Of a stretch of 13,386 bases of DNA, positions 7,260 through 13,386 are shown piece by piece. Source of the DNA: DASVUC01 sp036387255 (GTDB taxonomy: Bacteria; Planctomycetota; Phycisphaerae; Tepidisphaerales; Tepidisphaeraceae). Made by a program: the position numbers and the translations under genes. The notes under the pieces are model-generated. The model saw only the letters and a program-made list of their open reading frames with translations, was not told the origin of the DNA and did not search any database. Within the stretch, counting starts at the first letter, position 1, and every line of letters begins with the position of its first letter. Where the stretch lies: assembly GCA_036387255.1 (NCBI GenBank), contig DASVUC010000098.1, forward strand, positions 1 through 13,386. The letters run 5' to 3'.

Positions 7260-7701
7260 ACTTTTCCTTCGTCTGTTTGCGGGAGCTCTTGGTGAGCATC
7301 TGGATGCCGAGGAACGCGCCGCCGAAGATCGCGCCGAGGACCAGGAGCGAAGCGACCACGTAACCCGTCGCCATGTGCCCCCCGAAAAGCCAGGTCAGGC
7401 CGATGGCGATGCCCTGGACGAGCAGGACGGAGGCGGTGATGACAATTCCAGCGAGCGCCATAAGGCCCACGACGCCGAGCACCGCGTAGAGCACGAGGTT
7501 GCGCACCGACGCTTTGATGCCGTCGGTCTTGGCGGCGAGGTAGTAGGCGACGAAATCTTTCAGTTCGGCGATGCGTGCCGAGGCATCCCGCAGCGCGTCG
7601 GTGGGGGAGTTAATGGCTTCGGATCCGTCCGAGCCCGCGCCGAGACGTCCACCTGGCTGGTGGGCGGTGGAGCTGGTGGCGTTTGGATTGTGCTGTTGCA
7701 T
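7183..7701 (-). CDS. Holin-like membrane protein (PF07332/YqjE type)
   Basis: A 172-residue protein with a polar start (1-35), a helix (36-65) and two long membrane segments at about 69-104 and 112-136. A strongly charged C-terminal tail follows. The layout fits the PF07332 (formerly DUF1469) 'putative holin superfamily III' proteins, such as YqjE. Despite the name these are mostly chromosomal membrane proteins linked to stress or stationary phase, and nothing here suggests a prophage. The ATG at 7701 has no Shine-Dalgarno sequence; a TAAAGT box ends seven bases upstream. A strong hairpin (7711-7764) lies directly before the start. The last 77 bases overlap the start of the 170-residue gene. 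An annotation as lysis protein would be wrong. Confidence 0.82.
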   Translation of the reverse strand: MQQHNPNATSSTAHQPGGRLGAGSDGSEAINSPTDALRDASARIAELKDFVAYYLAAKTDGIKASVRNLVLYAVLGVVGLMALAGIVITASVLLVQGIAIGLTWLFGGHMATGYVVASLLVLGAIFGGAFLGIQMLTKSSRKQTKEKYEHWKQEQRFRFGTDVRQQAENTRK

Positions 7702-7708
7702 GGGCGCG

Positions 7709-7714
7709 ACTTTA
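7709..7714 (-). promoter_or_regulatory. Candidate -10 box of the holin-like gene
   Basis: On the minus strand TAAAGT is followed by seven bases and the ATG at 7701. It matches TAnnnT, with four of six consensus positions. It also overlaps the outer arm of the hairpin at 7711-7764, so it could equally be part of an RNA structure in a cluster transcript. Confidence 0.25.
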
Positions 7715-7764
7715 AGGCGTCGACCGGCGCTTCGGTAATGCCGAAGCGCCGGTGAGTCCTTAAA
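7711..7764. promoter_or_regulatory. Long two-stage hairpin between the first two genes of the yqjD-like cluster
   Basis: The inner stem is 13 perfect base pairs (7723-7735 with 7741-7753) around a five-base loop, TAATG. An outer stem of seven pairs (TTTAAGG 7711-7717 with CCTTAAA 7758-7764) encloses it, separated by small unpaired sides of five and four bases. Neither strand has a T-run after the structure, so it is a poor intrinsic terminator. Its place, ending nine bases before the holin-like ATG, suits an mRNA processing or stabilising element, a translation-control structure, or a protein-binding site. The geometry is read directly; the function is inferred. Confidence 0.6.
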
Positions 7765-7897
7765 TCCTTAGGGACCGGGCGCGGCGCGAAAATCGCGACG
7801 CCTGCGGTCTTGCTCCGAGAGTGCGCAAGATCTGTTAGATGCGCGATGCAGCGCTGCACGCGTGCGGCGGCTAAGCGCTCGCCTGTCGCGCGTCGAC

Positions 7898-8194
7898 CTA
7901 GCTGCGCTTCCAGAGAATGCCCAGCAGCATGCCTACGCCGGCGGCGATCAGGAGCGACTGCATTGGCTTTTCCTGAACGTACTGCTCGAGCGATTGCTCG
8001 ATCTCGCGGGCGCGTTCGCGGCCCTGTTCGTAGTATTCCTGCGCCTGCTGGCGAACCTGGTCGTATTGCTCAGTCGCCATGTTGCGCGCCTGGCTGCCGA
8101 CGTCGCGGAGGTTCTGGCCAACCTGGCCAACCGTCTCACGCAGATCGCCCGTCCCACCGGTCTGGCCCGCGTTGCCTTCTTCCATACGTGACAT
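7898..8194 (-). CDS. YqjD/ElaB-like DUF883 tail-anchored membrane protein
   Basis: A 98-residue protein with the DUF883 build. A Gly/Thr-rich start is followed by a long charged helix with coiled-coil character (about 18-74). After it come a Lys-Pro and one membrane span at about 78-94, A-A-G-V-G-M-L-L-G-I-L, ending in Trp-Lys-Arg-Ser. The family includes E. coli YqjD and ElaB. YqjD is anchored in the inner membrane by its C-terminus and has been reported to bind ribosomes in stationary phase; whether this protein does so is not known. ATG 8194 is supported by AAAGGAG six bases upstream; a second ATG three codons later is less well placed. First gene of the three-gene minus-strand cluster. 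The next gene starts 196 bases on, across the hairpin region. Confidence 0.85.
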   Translation of the reverse strand: MSRMEEGNAGQTGGTGDLRETVGQVGQNLRDVGSQARNMATEQYDQVRQQAQEYYEQGRERAREIEQSLEQYVQEKPMQSLLIAAGVGMLLGILWKRS

Positions 8195-8373
8195 GAGAAA
8201 CTCCTTTCAAGGTTTCGTTCTAGTGACTCAACAGGCTGATCCTACAAAACCAGTGCCGAGCCCGGCAGCGCGCAAAATCAAGCTGCTGCGTAGAGAAAAA
8301 CCGGGGGTGGGGAAAACACGATATGCCGGAAGGGCGCGGGAAGGGTGACAGAAAGGAAGGGCGGGCGCAGTTG

Positions 8374-9858
8374 CTACTTGTACGCCTGAAGAATTCGTTG
8401 AATCACGTTGGAGGTGGAGCGGCCGTCGATGAGGGGGGCGAGCGCGATGGTGCCGCCTTGGTTTTCAACAAAGTCGGCTCCCACGACCTTGTCCCTGGTG
8501 TAGTCGGCGCCTTTGACGAGGACGTCGGGCTTGATGGTTTCAATGAGGTTCAGGGGGGTGTCTTCGTCGAACTTGATCAGGTAGTCGATGCTCTCAAGCT
8601 CTTCGAGGACCTGAGTGCGGTCGTCTTCGCTGATGATGGGGCGCTTGTCGCCTTTGAGTCGGCGGATGGAGCAGTCGGTGTTGACGCCGACGACGAGGAG
8701 GTCGCCCTGGGCTTTGGCGAACTGGAAGTATTTCACGTGGCCCAGGTGGATCAGGTCGAAGCAGCCGTTGGTGAAGACGATTTTTCGGCCCATCGCACGG
8801 TGGCGCTGGAGCTCAGGGATGAGGGCTTTCAGTGTGCGGAGCTTGCCGAGGTGCTGGTGGGCTTCGGCTAAGAGGTCTTGGGTGATTTCGTCGCGGGTGA
8901 TGGGGACGCAGCCTAGCTTTTCGACTTCCAGCCCGGCGGCGATGTTGCCAAGGGCAACGGCATCCGGCCAGTCTGCGCCGGCGACGTGCGCCATCGAGAG
9001 CATTGCTAATAGAGTGTCGCCCGCGCCGGTGCCGTCGGCGACCTGGCGGGGGCGGGTTTGGATCCATTTGTGCTCGCCACCGCGGGTGGCGAGATAGGAA
9101 CCCAACTCATTGAGCGTGATGATGACCGCTTGCAGATCCAGTTTCTCAAGTAATGCATCCGCGGCCGGCTCGTAATGCTCTGGTGATCGCAAAGGCAGAC
9201 CTGTCGCGCGTTCACCCTCTGGGCGGTTCAGCTTCAAGGCGGTGGCGCCTTTGTACTTGGTATAGTCGGGGATGTTGGCGGGGTCGATGATGACGGGGAT
9301 GTTTTTCCGGCGGGCGAGCTGGATGAGCCGCTGGGTGACGGCGGGGGAGAGGACGCCTTTGTTGTAGTCTTCCAGGCAAAGAAGCTCGGCGCCGTCATCC
9401 AGAGCGCGCTCAGTGGCGGCGATGATTTGGCCGGCGATGGAGTCATCGAGGGGCTGGTTGGATTCGATGTCGAGGCGGAGCATCTGGTGGGGCGTGCGGT
9501 CCTGAGAGCTCCCCAGCATGCGGACCTTGAGCACCGTGGGGCGGTGGGGGGATTCGATGAGGGAGATGTTGGCGGTGGTGTATTGGGCGAGATGCTGACG
9601 GACGGTTGTGCCGGCATCGTCAGGGCCGATGACGCCGATCATGTGCACCTGTGCGCCGAGGGTGGCGAGGTTGGCCATGACGAAGCCCGCGCCGCCGAGG
9701 CGGTATTCTTCGCGGTGGAAATGAATGATGGGGACGGGGGCTTCGGGGGAGACGCGCTCGGTGGAGCCGAAGATGTAGCGGTCGAGCATCAGGTCCCCGA
9801 CGAGGACGACTTTGTGGTTTGGGAAGCGGTCGAGGATTTCGATGAGGTGGGTGGGCAC
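8374..9858 (-). CDS. hldE: Bifunctional heptose-7-phosphate kinase / heptose-1-phosphate adenylyltransferase HldE
   Basis: This cytoplasmic enzyme makes ADP-D-glycero-beta-D-manno-heptose for LPS core or other heptosylated glycans. Its first half phosphorylates heptose 7-phosphate at C1, and its second half adenylylates heptose 1-phosphate. The 494 residues match the family length. The PfkB-type kinase (1 to about 325) has RLGGAGFVMANLA near 53 and DGTGAGDT at 275-282, with Asp281 the likely base. The nucleotidyltransferase (about 355-494) has FTNGCFDLIHLGH with HLGH at 371-374, LVKGADYT, and STSN at 481-484. The start is a GTG at 9858 with no ribosome site and a perfect TATAAT seven bases upstream. 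The phosphatase (GmhB) and epimerase (HldD) genes are not nearby. A heptosyltransferase-like protein occurs 5 kb away in the window, but no link is shown. Confidence 0.94.
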   Translation of the reverse strand: MPTHLIEILDRFPNHKVVLVGDLMLDRYIFGSTERVSPEAPVPIIHFHREEYRLGGAGFVMANLATLGAQVHMIGVIGPDDAGTTVRQHLAQYTTANISLIESPHRPTVLKVRMLGSSQDRTPHQMLRLDIESNQPLDDSIAGQIIAATERALDDGAELLCLEDYNKGVLSPAVTQRLIQLARRKNIPVIIDPANIPDYTKYKGATALKLNRPEGERATGLPLRSPEHYEPAADALLEKLDLQAVIITLNELGSYLATRGGEHKWIQTRPRQVADGTGAGDTLLAMLSMAHVAGADWPDAVALGNIAAGLEVEKLGCVPITRDEITQDLLAEAHQHLGKLRTLKALIPELQRHRAMGRKIVFTNGCFDLIHLGHVKYFQFAKAQGDLLVVGVNTDCSIRRLKGDKRPIISEDDRTQVLEELESIDYLIKFDEDTPLNLIETIKPDVLVKGADYTRDKVVGADFVENQGGTIALAPLIDGRSTSNVIQRILQAYK

Positions 9859-9865
9859 GGGTGGG

Positions 9866-9871
9866 ATTATA
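9866..9871 (-). promoter_or_regulatory. Perfect -10 box of hldE, leaderless geometry
   Basis: On the minus strand TATAAT is an exact consensus and stands out in GC-rich surroundings. Seven bases separate it from the GTG at 9858, so the transcription start should fall on or beside the start codon. No TTGACA-like -35 is visible. It lies in the 89-base gap after nuoC, which suggests hldE has its own promoter. Confidence 0.5.
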
Positions 9872-9947
9872 TGAGGGGGCGTCGGGTTGTGGGTATGCGG
9901 GGGTTCCGCGCCGTAGTTGACTGCGGGCTATTGTGGGCGCGGGGCTG

Positions 9948-10463
9948 TTACTTGGGGTAGTTGGGTTTGTTTTGCCAGTCTAGTTCGACTGATCCTGGGA
10001 TACCGTGGTATTCGCGGGGGAAGACGTAGTCTTTGAGCAGGGGGAAGCCTTCCCAATCGTCGGCGAGGAGGATTCGGCGCAGGTCCGGGTGACCAGGGAA
10101 GTTGATTCCGAACATGTCGTAGGCTTCGCGCTCGTGCCAGTCGGCGGCGGGCCAGAGGTCGGCGACGGAGGGAATGCTCGGGGTGTCGCGATTGGTGAAG
10201 ACTTTCACGGCGAAAGAGTGGCGGAGGTCGAAGCTCCAGAGGTCGTAGCAGCAGGCCAGCTTGTTGTCGGCAACGTAGTCGATGCCCGTGTGGTTGGCGA
10301 GCCAATCAAACTTGAGCTCCGGGTTGGCGTAGAGGAATTGCGCAAACTCCCGCCAGTTGTCGGCGTCGATGTGGACGCGCGGATGCTTGTCGTCCGGAAA
10401 GCTGGCGGTGATTTTGTCGTTGAAACGGCCGCGAAGTTTGTCGACGATCTGCGTTGATGTCAT
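9948..10463 (-). CDS. nuoC: NADH-quinone oxidoreductase subunit C (complex I 30 kDa subunit)
   Basis: NuoC is part of the peripheral arm of respiratory complex I at the cytoplasmic face of the membrane. The 171-residue product carries the full 30 kDa signature: E-R-E-A-Y-D-M-F, six residues, His, three residues, R-R-I, at about 111-131. The segment ADDWEGFPLLKDY (134-146) follows. Most homologues have Arg where the second Leu stands in PLLKDY. It is separate from NuoD, unlike the E. coli fusion. ATG 10463 has AGGA seven bases upstream. No other nuo gene is adjacent: hldE follows downstream and an unrelated exported protein diverges upstream. Either the complex I genes are dispersed in this genome or this is an extra copy. 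Confidence 0.93.
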   Translation of the reverse strand: MTSTQIVDKLRGRFNDKITASFPDDKHPRVHIDADNWREFAQFLYANPELKFDWLANHTGIDYVADNKLACCYDLWSFDLRHSFAVKVFTNRDTPSIPSVADLWPAADWHEREAYDMFGINFPGHPDLRRILLADDWEGFPLLKDYVFPREYHGIPGSVELDWQNKPNYPK

Positions 10464-10483
10464 CTAACGGTCCTGTTCAGACA

Positions 10484-10491
10484 AGTATAAG
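10484..10491. promoter_or_regulatory. Overlapping divergent -10 boxes, nuoC and export array
   Basis: The minus strand reads TATACT (10489-10484) for nuoC and the plus strand reads TATAAG (10486-10491) for the 10529 gene. Each matches the -10 consensus at five of six positions, and they share four base pairs. Predicted leaders are short: about 14 bases for nuoC and about 30 for the array, each containing a ribosome site. -35 elements are weak on both sides. If both are used, the two polymerases would compete. Confidence 0.4.
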
Positions 10492-10528
10492 TGTTAGATG
10501 GGGAATCGCCAGTTTTGGGAGCTCCACA

Positions 10529-11851
10529 ATGGCGCGATCCTGTGTGATGGCGGTGTGCCTGCTGGCGGCGTTCGTGGGGGCGGCGCGCGGGGCGGATCTG
10601 CGGGGTGTGGTGATGGATGGGAATGGCAAGGCGGTGGAGGGGGCCACGGTCTATGTGCTGAAGGTGGACAAGCAGGTGGGGCGGGGGCCGGCGCAGAGCC
10701 TTTATGCGGATTGGGGGAAGAAGGCGCTGACGGATGCGGAGGGGAAATTTGTGATCGAGAAGATGGACGCGCAGTTGCGGTTCAAGGTGCTGGTGGCGGC
10801 GGAAGGGCGCTTGCCGGTGGTGAAGGAGAAGGTGAATCCGGCGTCGGAACTGAAGGTGAAGTTGAAGGATGTGCCGGAGGAGACGAAGTCGACAGAATGG
10901 ACGATTCGCGGGCGGGTGACGGATGAGGAGGGGAAGCCGGTTTGGGGGGCAGAGGTGGTGCCGTTTGGCTTCAAGAGCGGCGAGCGGAGGTGGTGGCCGG
11001 CGACGGGTTGGCCGGAGGCGGCGACGGTGACGGATCAGAAGGGGGAGTTTCTGTACTTGGTCGAAGAGGCGGGGATTCTGGCGGATATTAGAATCAATGG
11101 CCGTGGGTTTGCACCCGTGAATTTTGAATTGCAGGCGCCGGGCGATGATGTGAAGGAGTATGTGGTGGGCAAGGGGGCGACGATTGAGGGGCGCGTGGTG
11201 AAGGACGGGAAGGGCTTAGCCAACGTGGTGATGGGGGCATACCCGGTGAAGGATGGGCCGGAGGAATTTAACGGGAGGTTCAGCGCGCGCACGGATGAGA
11301 ATGGGAAGTATGTGTTCGAGCATGTTTCGTCGGGGCGGGAATATCGGATCACCGCGGCCATGTCATCGCTGGGCGAACGTGGAGCGTTTCCCGAACAGCG
11401 TGTGACGACGGGCGAAGCGGGTGAGACGGCAAGTGCCGGAGACGTGGAGGTGGGGGTGGCGCGGACCATCGCCGGACGGGTGAAACTGGAAGATGGGAAG
11501 CCGGTGCCAAAGGGGTTGAAGCTGACGGTGACGCGCCTGGAGGCGAGGGATCAACTCAAGGTGGATGTCGACAGCGAAGGGAAGTTCAAAGTGTCGGGAA
11601 TTCCGGACGGTGAGACGATCTGGGTCGATGTGCCGGTGAAGGGGTACACGCCGTCGAAGGAGAACACGTCTTTCGATCCGCTGAACGGCTCGGGCTTCGT
11701 GGGCCTGGTGGATCAGGACATTCTGGATCTGTGTTATGTGTTTCACCCGGGGAGATCGCACTCTGATTACGAGAATAACAACGCCAGCCGGCGGCAGGGG
11801 GAACTGCACAAGACGCGGCTGGAAGGTGTGCCTGAGGGGAAACAGGAGTAG
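10529..11851 (+). CDS. Exported protein of four carboxypeptidase-regulatory-like beta-sandwich domains, first paralogue
   Basis: A 440-residue protein. The ATG at 10529 has GGGAG seven bases upstream and opens a clear signal peptide: Met-Ala-Arg, a hydrophobic core to about residue 17, and an A-R-G-A cleavage site near 21. The open frame to 10454 adds only non-signal sequence. The mature part holds four similar units starting near 22, 125, 217 and 311. Each opens with G-R/V-V and D-x-x-G-K-x-V-x-G-A and continues to a T-D-x-x-G-K-F turn, the pattern of CarboxypepD_reg/Cna-B-like domains. No catalytic domain is attached, so this is not a carboxypeptidase. It probably acts in the periplasm or at the surface; its ligand is unknown. 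The next paralogue starts three bases after the stop. Codons are strongly G-ending. Confidence 0.85.
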   Translation: MARSCVMAVCLLAAFVGAARGADLRGVVMDGNGKAVEGATVYVLKVDKQVGRGPAQSLYADWGKKALTDAEGKFVIEKMDAQLRFKVLVAAEGRLPVVKEKVNPASELKVKLKDVPEETKSTEWTIRGRVTDEEGKPVWGAEVVPFGFKSGERRWWPATGWPEAATVTDQKGEFLYLVEEAGILADIRINGRGFAPVNFELQAPGDDVKEYVVGKGATIEGRVVKDGKGLANVVMGAYPVKDGPEEFNGRFSARTDENGKYVFEHVSSGREYRITAAMSSLGERGAFPEQRVTTGEAGETASAGDVEVGVARTIAGRVKLEDGKPVPKGLKLTVTRLEARDQLKVDVDSEGKFKVSGIPDGETIWVDVPVKGYTPSKENTSFDPLNGSGFVGLVDQDILDLCYVFHPGRSHSDYENNNASRRQGELHKTRLEGVPEGKQE

Positions 11852-11854
11852 CTC

Positions 11855-13123
11855 ATGCATCGGATCATGGTGTTGGCAGTTTTCGGGATGATGTGCTGCG
11901 CTGCGTCAGCGGCGGAGCTGAAGGGTGTGGTGACGGATGAGAACAACGCGCCGGCGGCGGGGGTGACGGTGGCGATTGTGAGCGTGCATCCGGTGAAAGG
12001 CGGAGGGTTTGATGACACGTACTATGACGACTGGCTGAACAAGGGGCTGACGGATGGGGAGGGAAAGTTCGTGATTGAGAATGTGGATGGCGAGTTGAAG
12101 TTTGACCTGGTGGTGGTGGCCGATGATCGCCGGCCGGTGCGGGTGAATGGGGTGGATGCGAAGAAGGAAATCAAGGCGAAGCTGAAGGCGATGCCTGAGG
12201 ATCGCAAGGATCCGTCGCGCCAGGTGCGCGGGCGGGTGACGGGGGAGGATGGGAGGCCGGTGTGGGGGGCGCAGGTGGAGGCGACCGGTTGGGGGTCATC
12301 ACAGAGCCATACCTTTGGGTGGGACCAGAATGTGGATCACATCACGGTGACGAATCAGAAGGGGGAGTTTCTGATCACAGGGAAAGAGGAGGGGCGGGCG
12401 CGGGATATACGGATCTCGACGCACGGGTATGCAACGTCTTTGAATAATCTCCAGTCGGCGGGGGAAGAGGTGCATGAGTATTCGCTGACGAAGGGGGCGA
12501 CGGTGAAGGGGAGGCTGGTGCAGGATGGGAAGGGGGTCGCGGGGGCGGCGATGCAGGCGGTGCAGACGAATCGGAATTCGGAAACCTTTGTGGGCCTTCG
12601 GTGCGTGAAGACGGACGCGGAAGGAAATTTCTCGCTGGAGAATCTGAGGCCGGACGAGAGTTACGGAATAACGGCAGTGACGCGGAGTTTGCCGGAAGGC
12701 ACGTATGCAACACTGATCAAGCAGCGGACGGCGACGGAGGGAGAAAGTGACGCCGGCGAGATCGAGGTGAAGCCGGGCGTGACTCTCGCGGGGAAGATCA
12801 AGATGAGTGACGGCAAGGCGGTGCCTTCGGGTTCGGTGATCTTATTGAGTCGCGCCGACGGGTGGGATTCGCTCTCGGCGAAGGTCGACAAGGAGGGGAA
12901 GTTTACCCTGAAGGGTGTGGCGCCGGAGACGGTGCAGTTCGTGCCGCGGGTGAAGGGTTACCGACCGTCGGCGGAGAACGTGAGCTTTGAGGCCCTCAAC
13001 GGCTACTGCCTGCTGGGCAAAGTGGACGAGGACATCACCGATCTGGTCGTGCTGATGGAGCCGGGGCAGCCGCACTTCGATCGCAACGGCGGAACGAAAT
13101 ACAACACGCTGAAGGAGCAGTAG
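11855..13123 (+). CDS. Exported protein of four carboxypeptidase-regulatory-like beta-sandwich domains, second paralogue
   Basis: A 422-residue paralogue of the preceding protein with the same order of four domains. The signal peptide is short (about 19 residues, ending A-S-A-A). Shared landmarks are a Y-x-D-W segment followed by LTDGEGKF in domain 1, GRPVWGAQV in domain 2, KGATVKGRLV at the start of domain 3, and GYRPSAENVSFEALNG in domain 4. AGGAG overlaps the upstream stop codon, and only three bases separate the genes, so translation is probably coupled. The third paralogue begins 38 bases after the stop. Function is unknown. Conserved aromatic and acidic residues in domains 1 and 4 are the likeliest contact sites. 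Divergence from the neighbour is far from recent duplication. Confidence 0.85.
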   Translation: MHRIMVLAVFGMMCCAASAAELKGVVTDENNAPAAGVTVAIVSVHPVKGGGFDDTYYDDWLNKGLTDGEGKFVIENVDGELKFDLVVVADDRRPVRVNGVDAKKEIKAKLKAMPEDRKDPSRQVRGRVTGEDGRPVWGAQVEATGWGSSQSHTFGWDQNVDHITVTNQKGEFLITGKEEGRARDIRISTHGYATSLNNLQSAGEEVHEYSLTKGATVKGRLVQDGKGVAGAAMQAVQTNRNSETFVGLRCVKTDAEGNFSLENLRPDESYGITAVTRSLPEGTYATLIKQRTATEGESDAGEIEVKPGVTLAGKIKMSDGKAVPSGSVILLSRADGWDSLSAKVDKEGKFTLKGVAPETVQFVPRVKGYRPSAENVSFEALNGYCLLGKVDEDITDLVVLMEPGQPHFDRNGGTKYNTLKEQ

Positions 13124-13161
13124 CTTCAGGGGGTGAGTGAGGATACGGCGGAGGAGAAGAA

Positions 13162-13386
13162 ATGAAGTGGACAGTTGCGGTGCTTCTGATGGTGACGTCG
13201 GTTGTGTGCGCGGGTGATCTGAAGGGCGTGGTGACGGATGAGAAAAACGGGCCAGTCGCGGGGGCGGTGGTGAGCGTGGTGGCGATTGCCCCCAGGAAGG
13301 GGGAAGGGTTTGGGGCGGGATATTACGCGGATTGGCAGAAGCACGGGGTGTCGGATGGGGAGGGGTAGTTTTTGCTTGAGGGAACG
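13162..13386 (+). pseudogene. Third paralogue of the export array, interrupted by in-frame TAG, right end outside window
   Basis: The ATG at 13162 has GGAGGAG five bases upstream and a signal peptide (about 17 residues, ending V-C-A). Domain 1 follows with GDLKGVVTDEKNGPVAGAVV, a Y-A-D-W segment and V-S-D-G-E-G. A TAG at 13366-13368 then stands where both paralogues have AAG for Lys. After it the same frame continues F-L-L-E-G-T to the window edge, matching F-V-I-E in the paralogues. A single base change (AAG to TAG) explains it. Choices are a fresh nonsense mutation, a sequencing error, or amber readthrough; only 68 residues would be made without readthrough. The intact ribosome site and close spacing argue that loss, if real, is recent. 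Confidence 0.6.

Noticed and set aside
7183..7701. Phage holin and hence a prophage remnant
   Set aside because: The family name is historical. No endolysin, structural, integrase or attachment sequences are nearby, and the context matches the chromosomal yqjE type.
7204..7755. Plus-strand ORF of 183 codons across the holin-like gene
   Set aside because: Asp/Glu/Gly/Arg-rich complement of a membrane protein whose own start and transmembrane pattern are convincing.
7785..7797. Small hairpin CGCGA/TCGCG
   Set aside because: Five pairs in very GC-rich DNA are expected by chance, and nothing else supports it.
8254..8267. Short stem TGCCG/CGGCA as terminator of hldE
   Set aside because: Only five pairs, no following T-run on the minus strand, and 100 bases beyond the stop.
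10498..10926. Gly-rich 142-codon ORF in the first export paralogue
   Set aside because: Out-of-frame reading of G-rich codons; the overlapping frame has a signal peptide, ribosome site and domain repeats.
10529..13123. Carboxypeptidase enzymes
   Set aside because: Only the beta-sandwich accessory-type domain is present; no zinc-peptidase HxxE motif or peptidase fold is visible.

Overview
The window is GC-rich chromosomal DNA from a Gram-negative-type bacterium, most likely a planctomycete of the Phycisphaerae kind. That placement is an inference. It rests on a separate NuoC, a one-piece HldE for ADP-heptose, a DUF4832 protein, tandem exported beta-sandwich proteins, and a small single-span membrane protein with a planctomycete look. 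I see no tRNA, rRNA, CRISPR array, insertion sequence or prophage.

Layout. Bases 1-957 hold the 3' end of a DUF4832 glycosidase-like protein. Next, on the plus strand, come mnmA (tRNA 2-thiouridylase) and a TPR-plus-glycosyltransferase protein. This pair runs head-on, with a single base between stop codons, into a minus-strand pair: a two-domain GNAT acetyltransferase followed by rsmE (16S rRNA m3U1498 methyltransferase). Bases 5594-6115 (plus) encode a single-span membrane protein of unknown function. Opposite it, 6211-6417 (minus) encodes a 68-residue secreted peptide. A 329-base gap without a convincing gene follows. The minus strand from 8194 to 6747 carries a three-gene membrane cluster resembling yqjD-yqjE-yqjK. 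It includes a large hairpin between the first two genes and a 77-base overlap between the last two. hldE and a solitary nuoC follow on the minus strand. From 10529 to the right edge the plus strand carries three tandem paralogues of exported proteins built from carboxypeptidase-regulatory-like beta-sandwich domains. The third is interrupted by an in-frame TAG at 13366-13368.

How the parts work together. Most genes are housekeeping: tRNA and rRNA modification, LPS or heptose precursor synthesis, and respiratory complex I. Two blocks look like co-transcribed units with their own biology: the yqjD-like membrane-stress cluster and the tandem export array. Translation signals fall into two classes. 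Nine starts have a purine-rich Shine-Dalgarno sequence. Four starts without one (mnmA, GNAT, holin-like, hldE) have a TAnnnT box exactly 6 or 7 bases before the start codon, the geometry of leaderless mRNAs. Synonymous third positions favour G in plus-strand genes of the right half and C in the minus-strand hldE, so the plus strand is G-rich whatever the gene direction.

The most promising leads are the amber codon in the third paralogue, the export array, the leaderless signature, the hairpin and overlap in the yqjD-like cluster, and the 68-residue secreted peptide. I did not find a clear new enzymatic or defence system.
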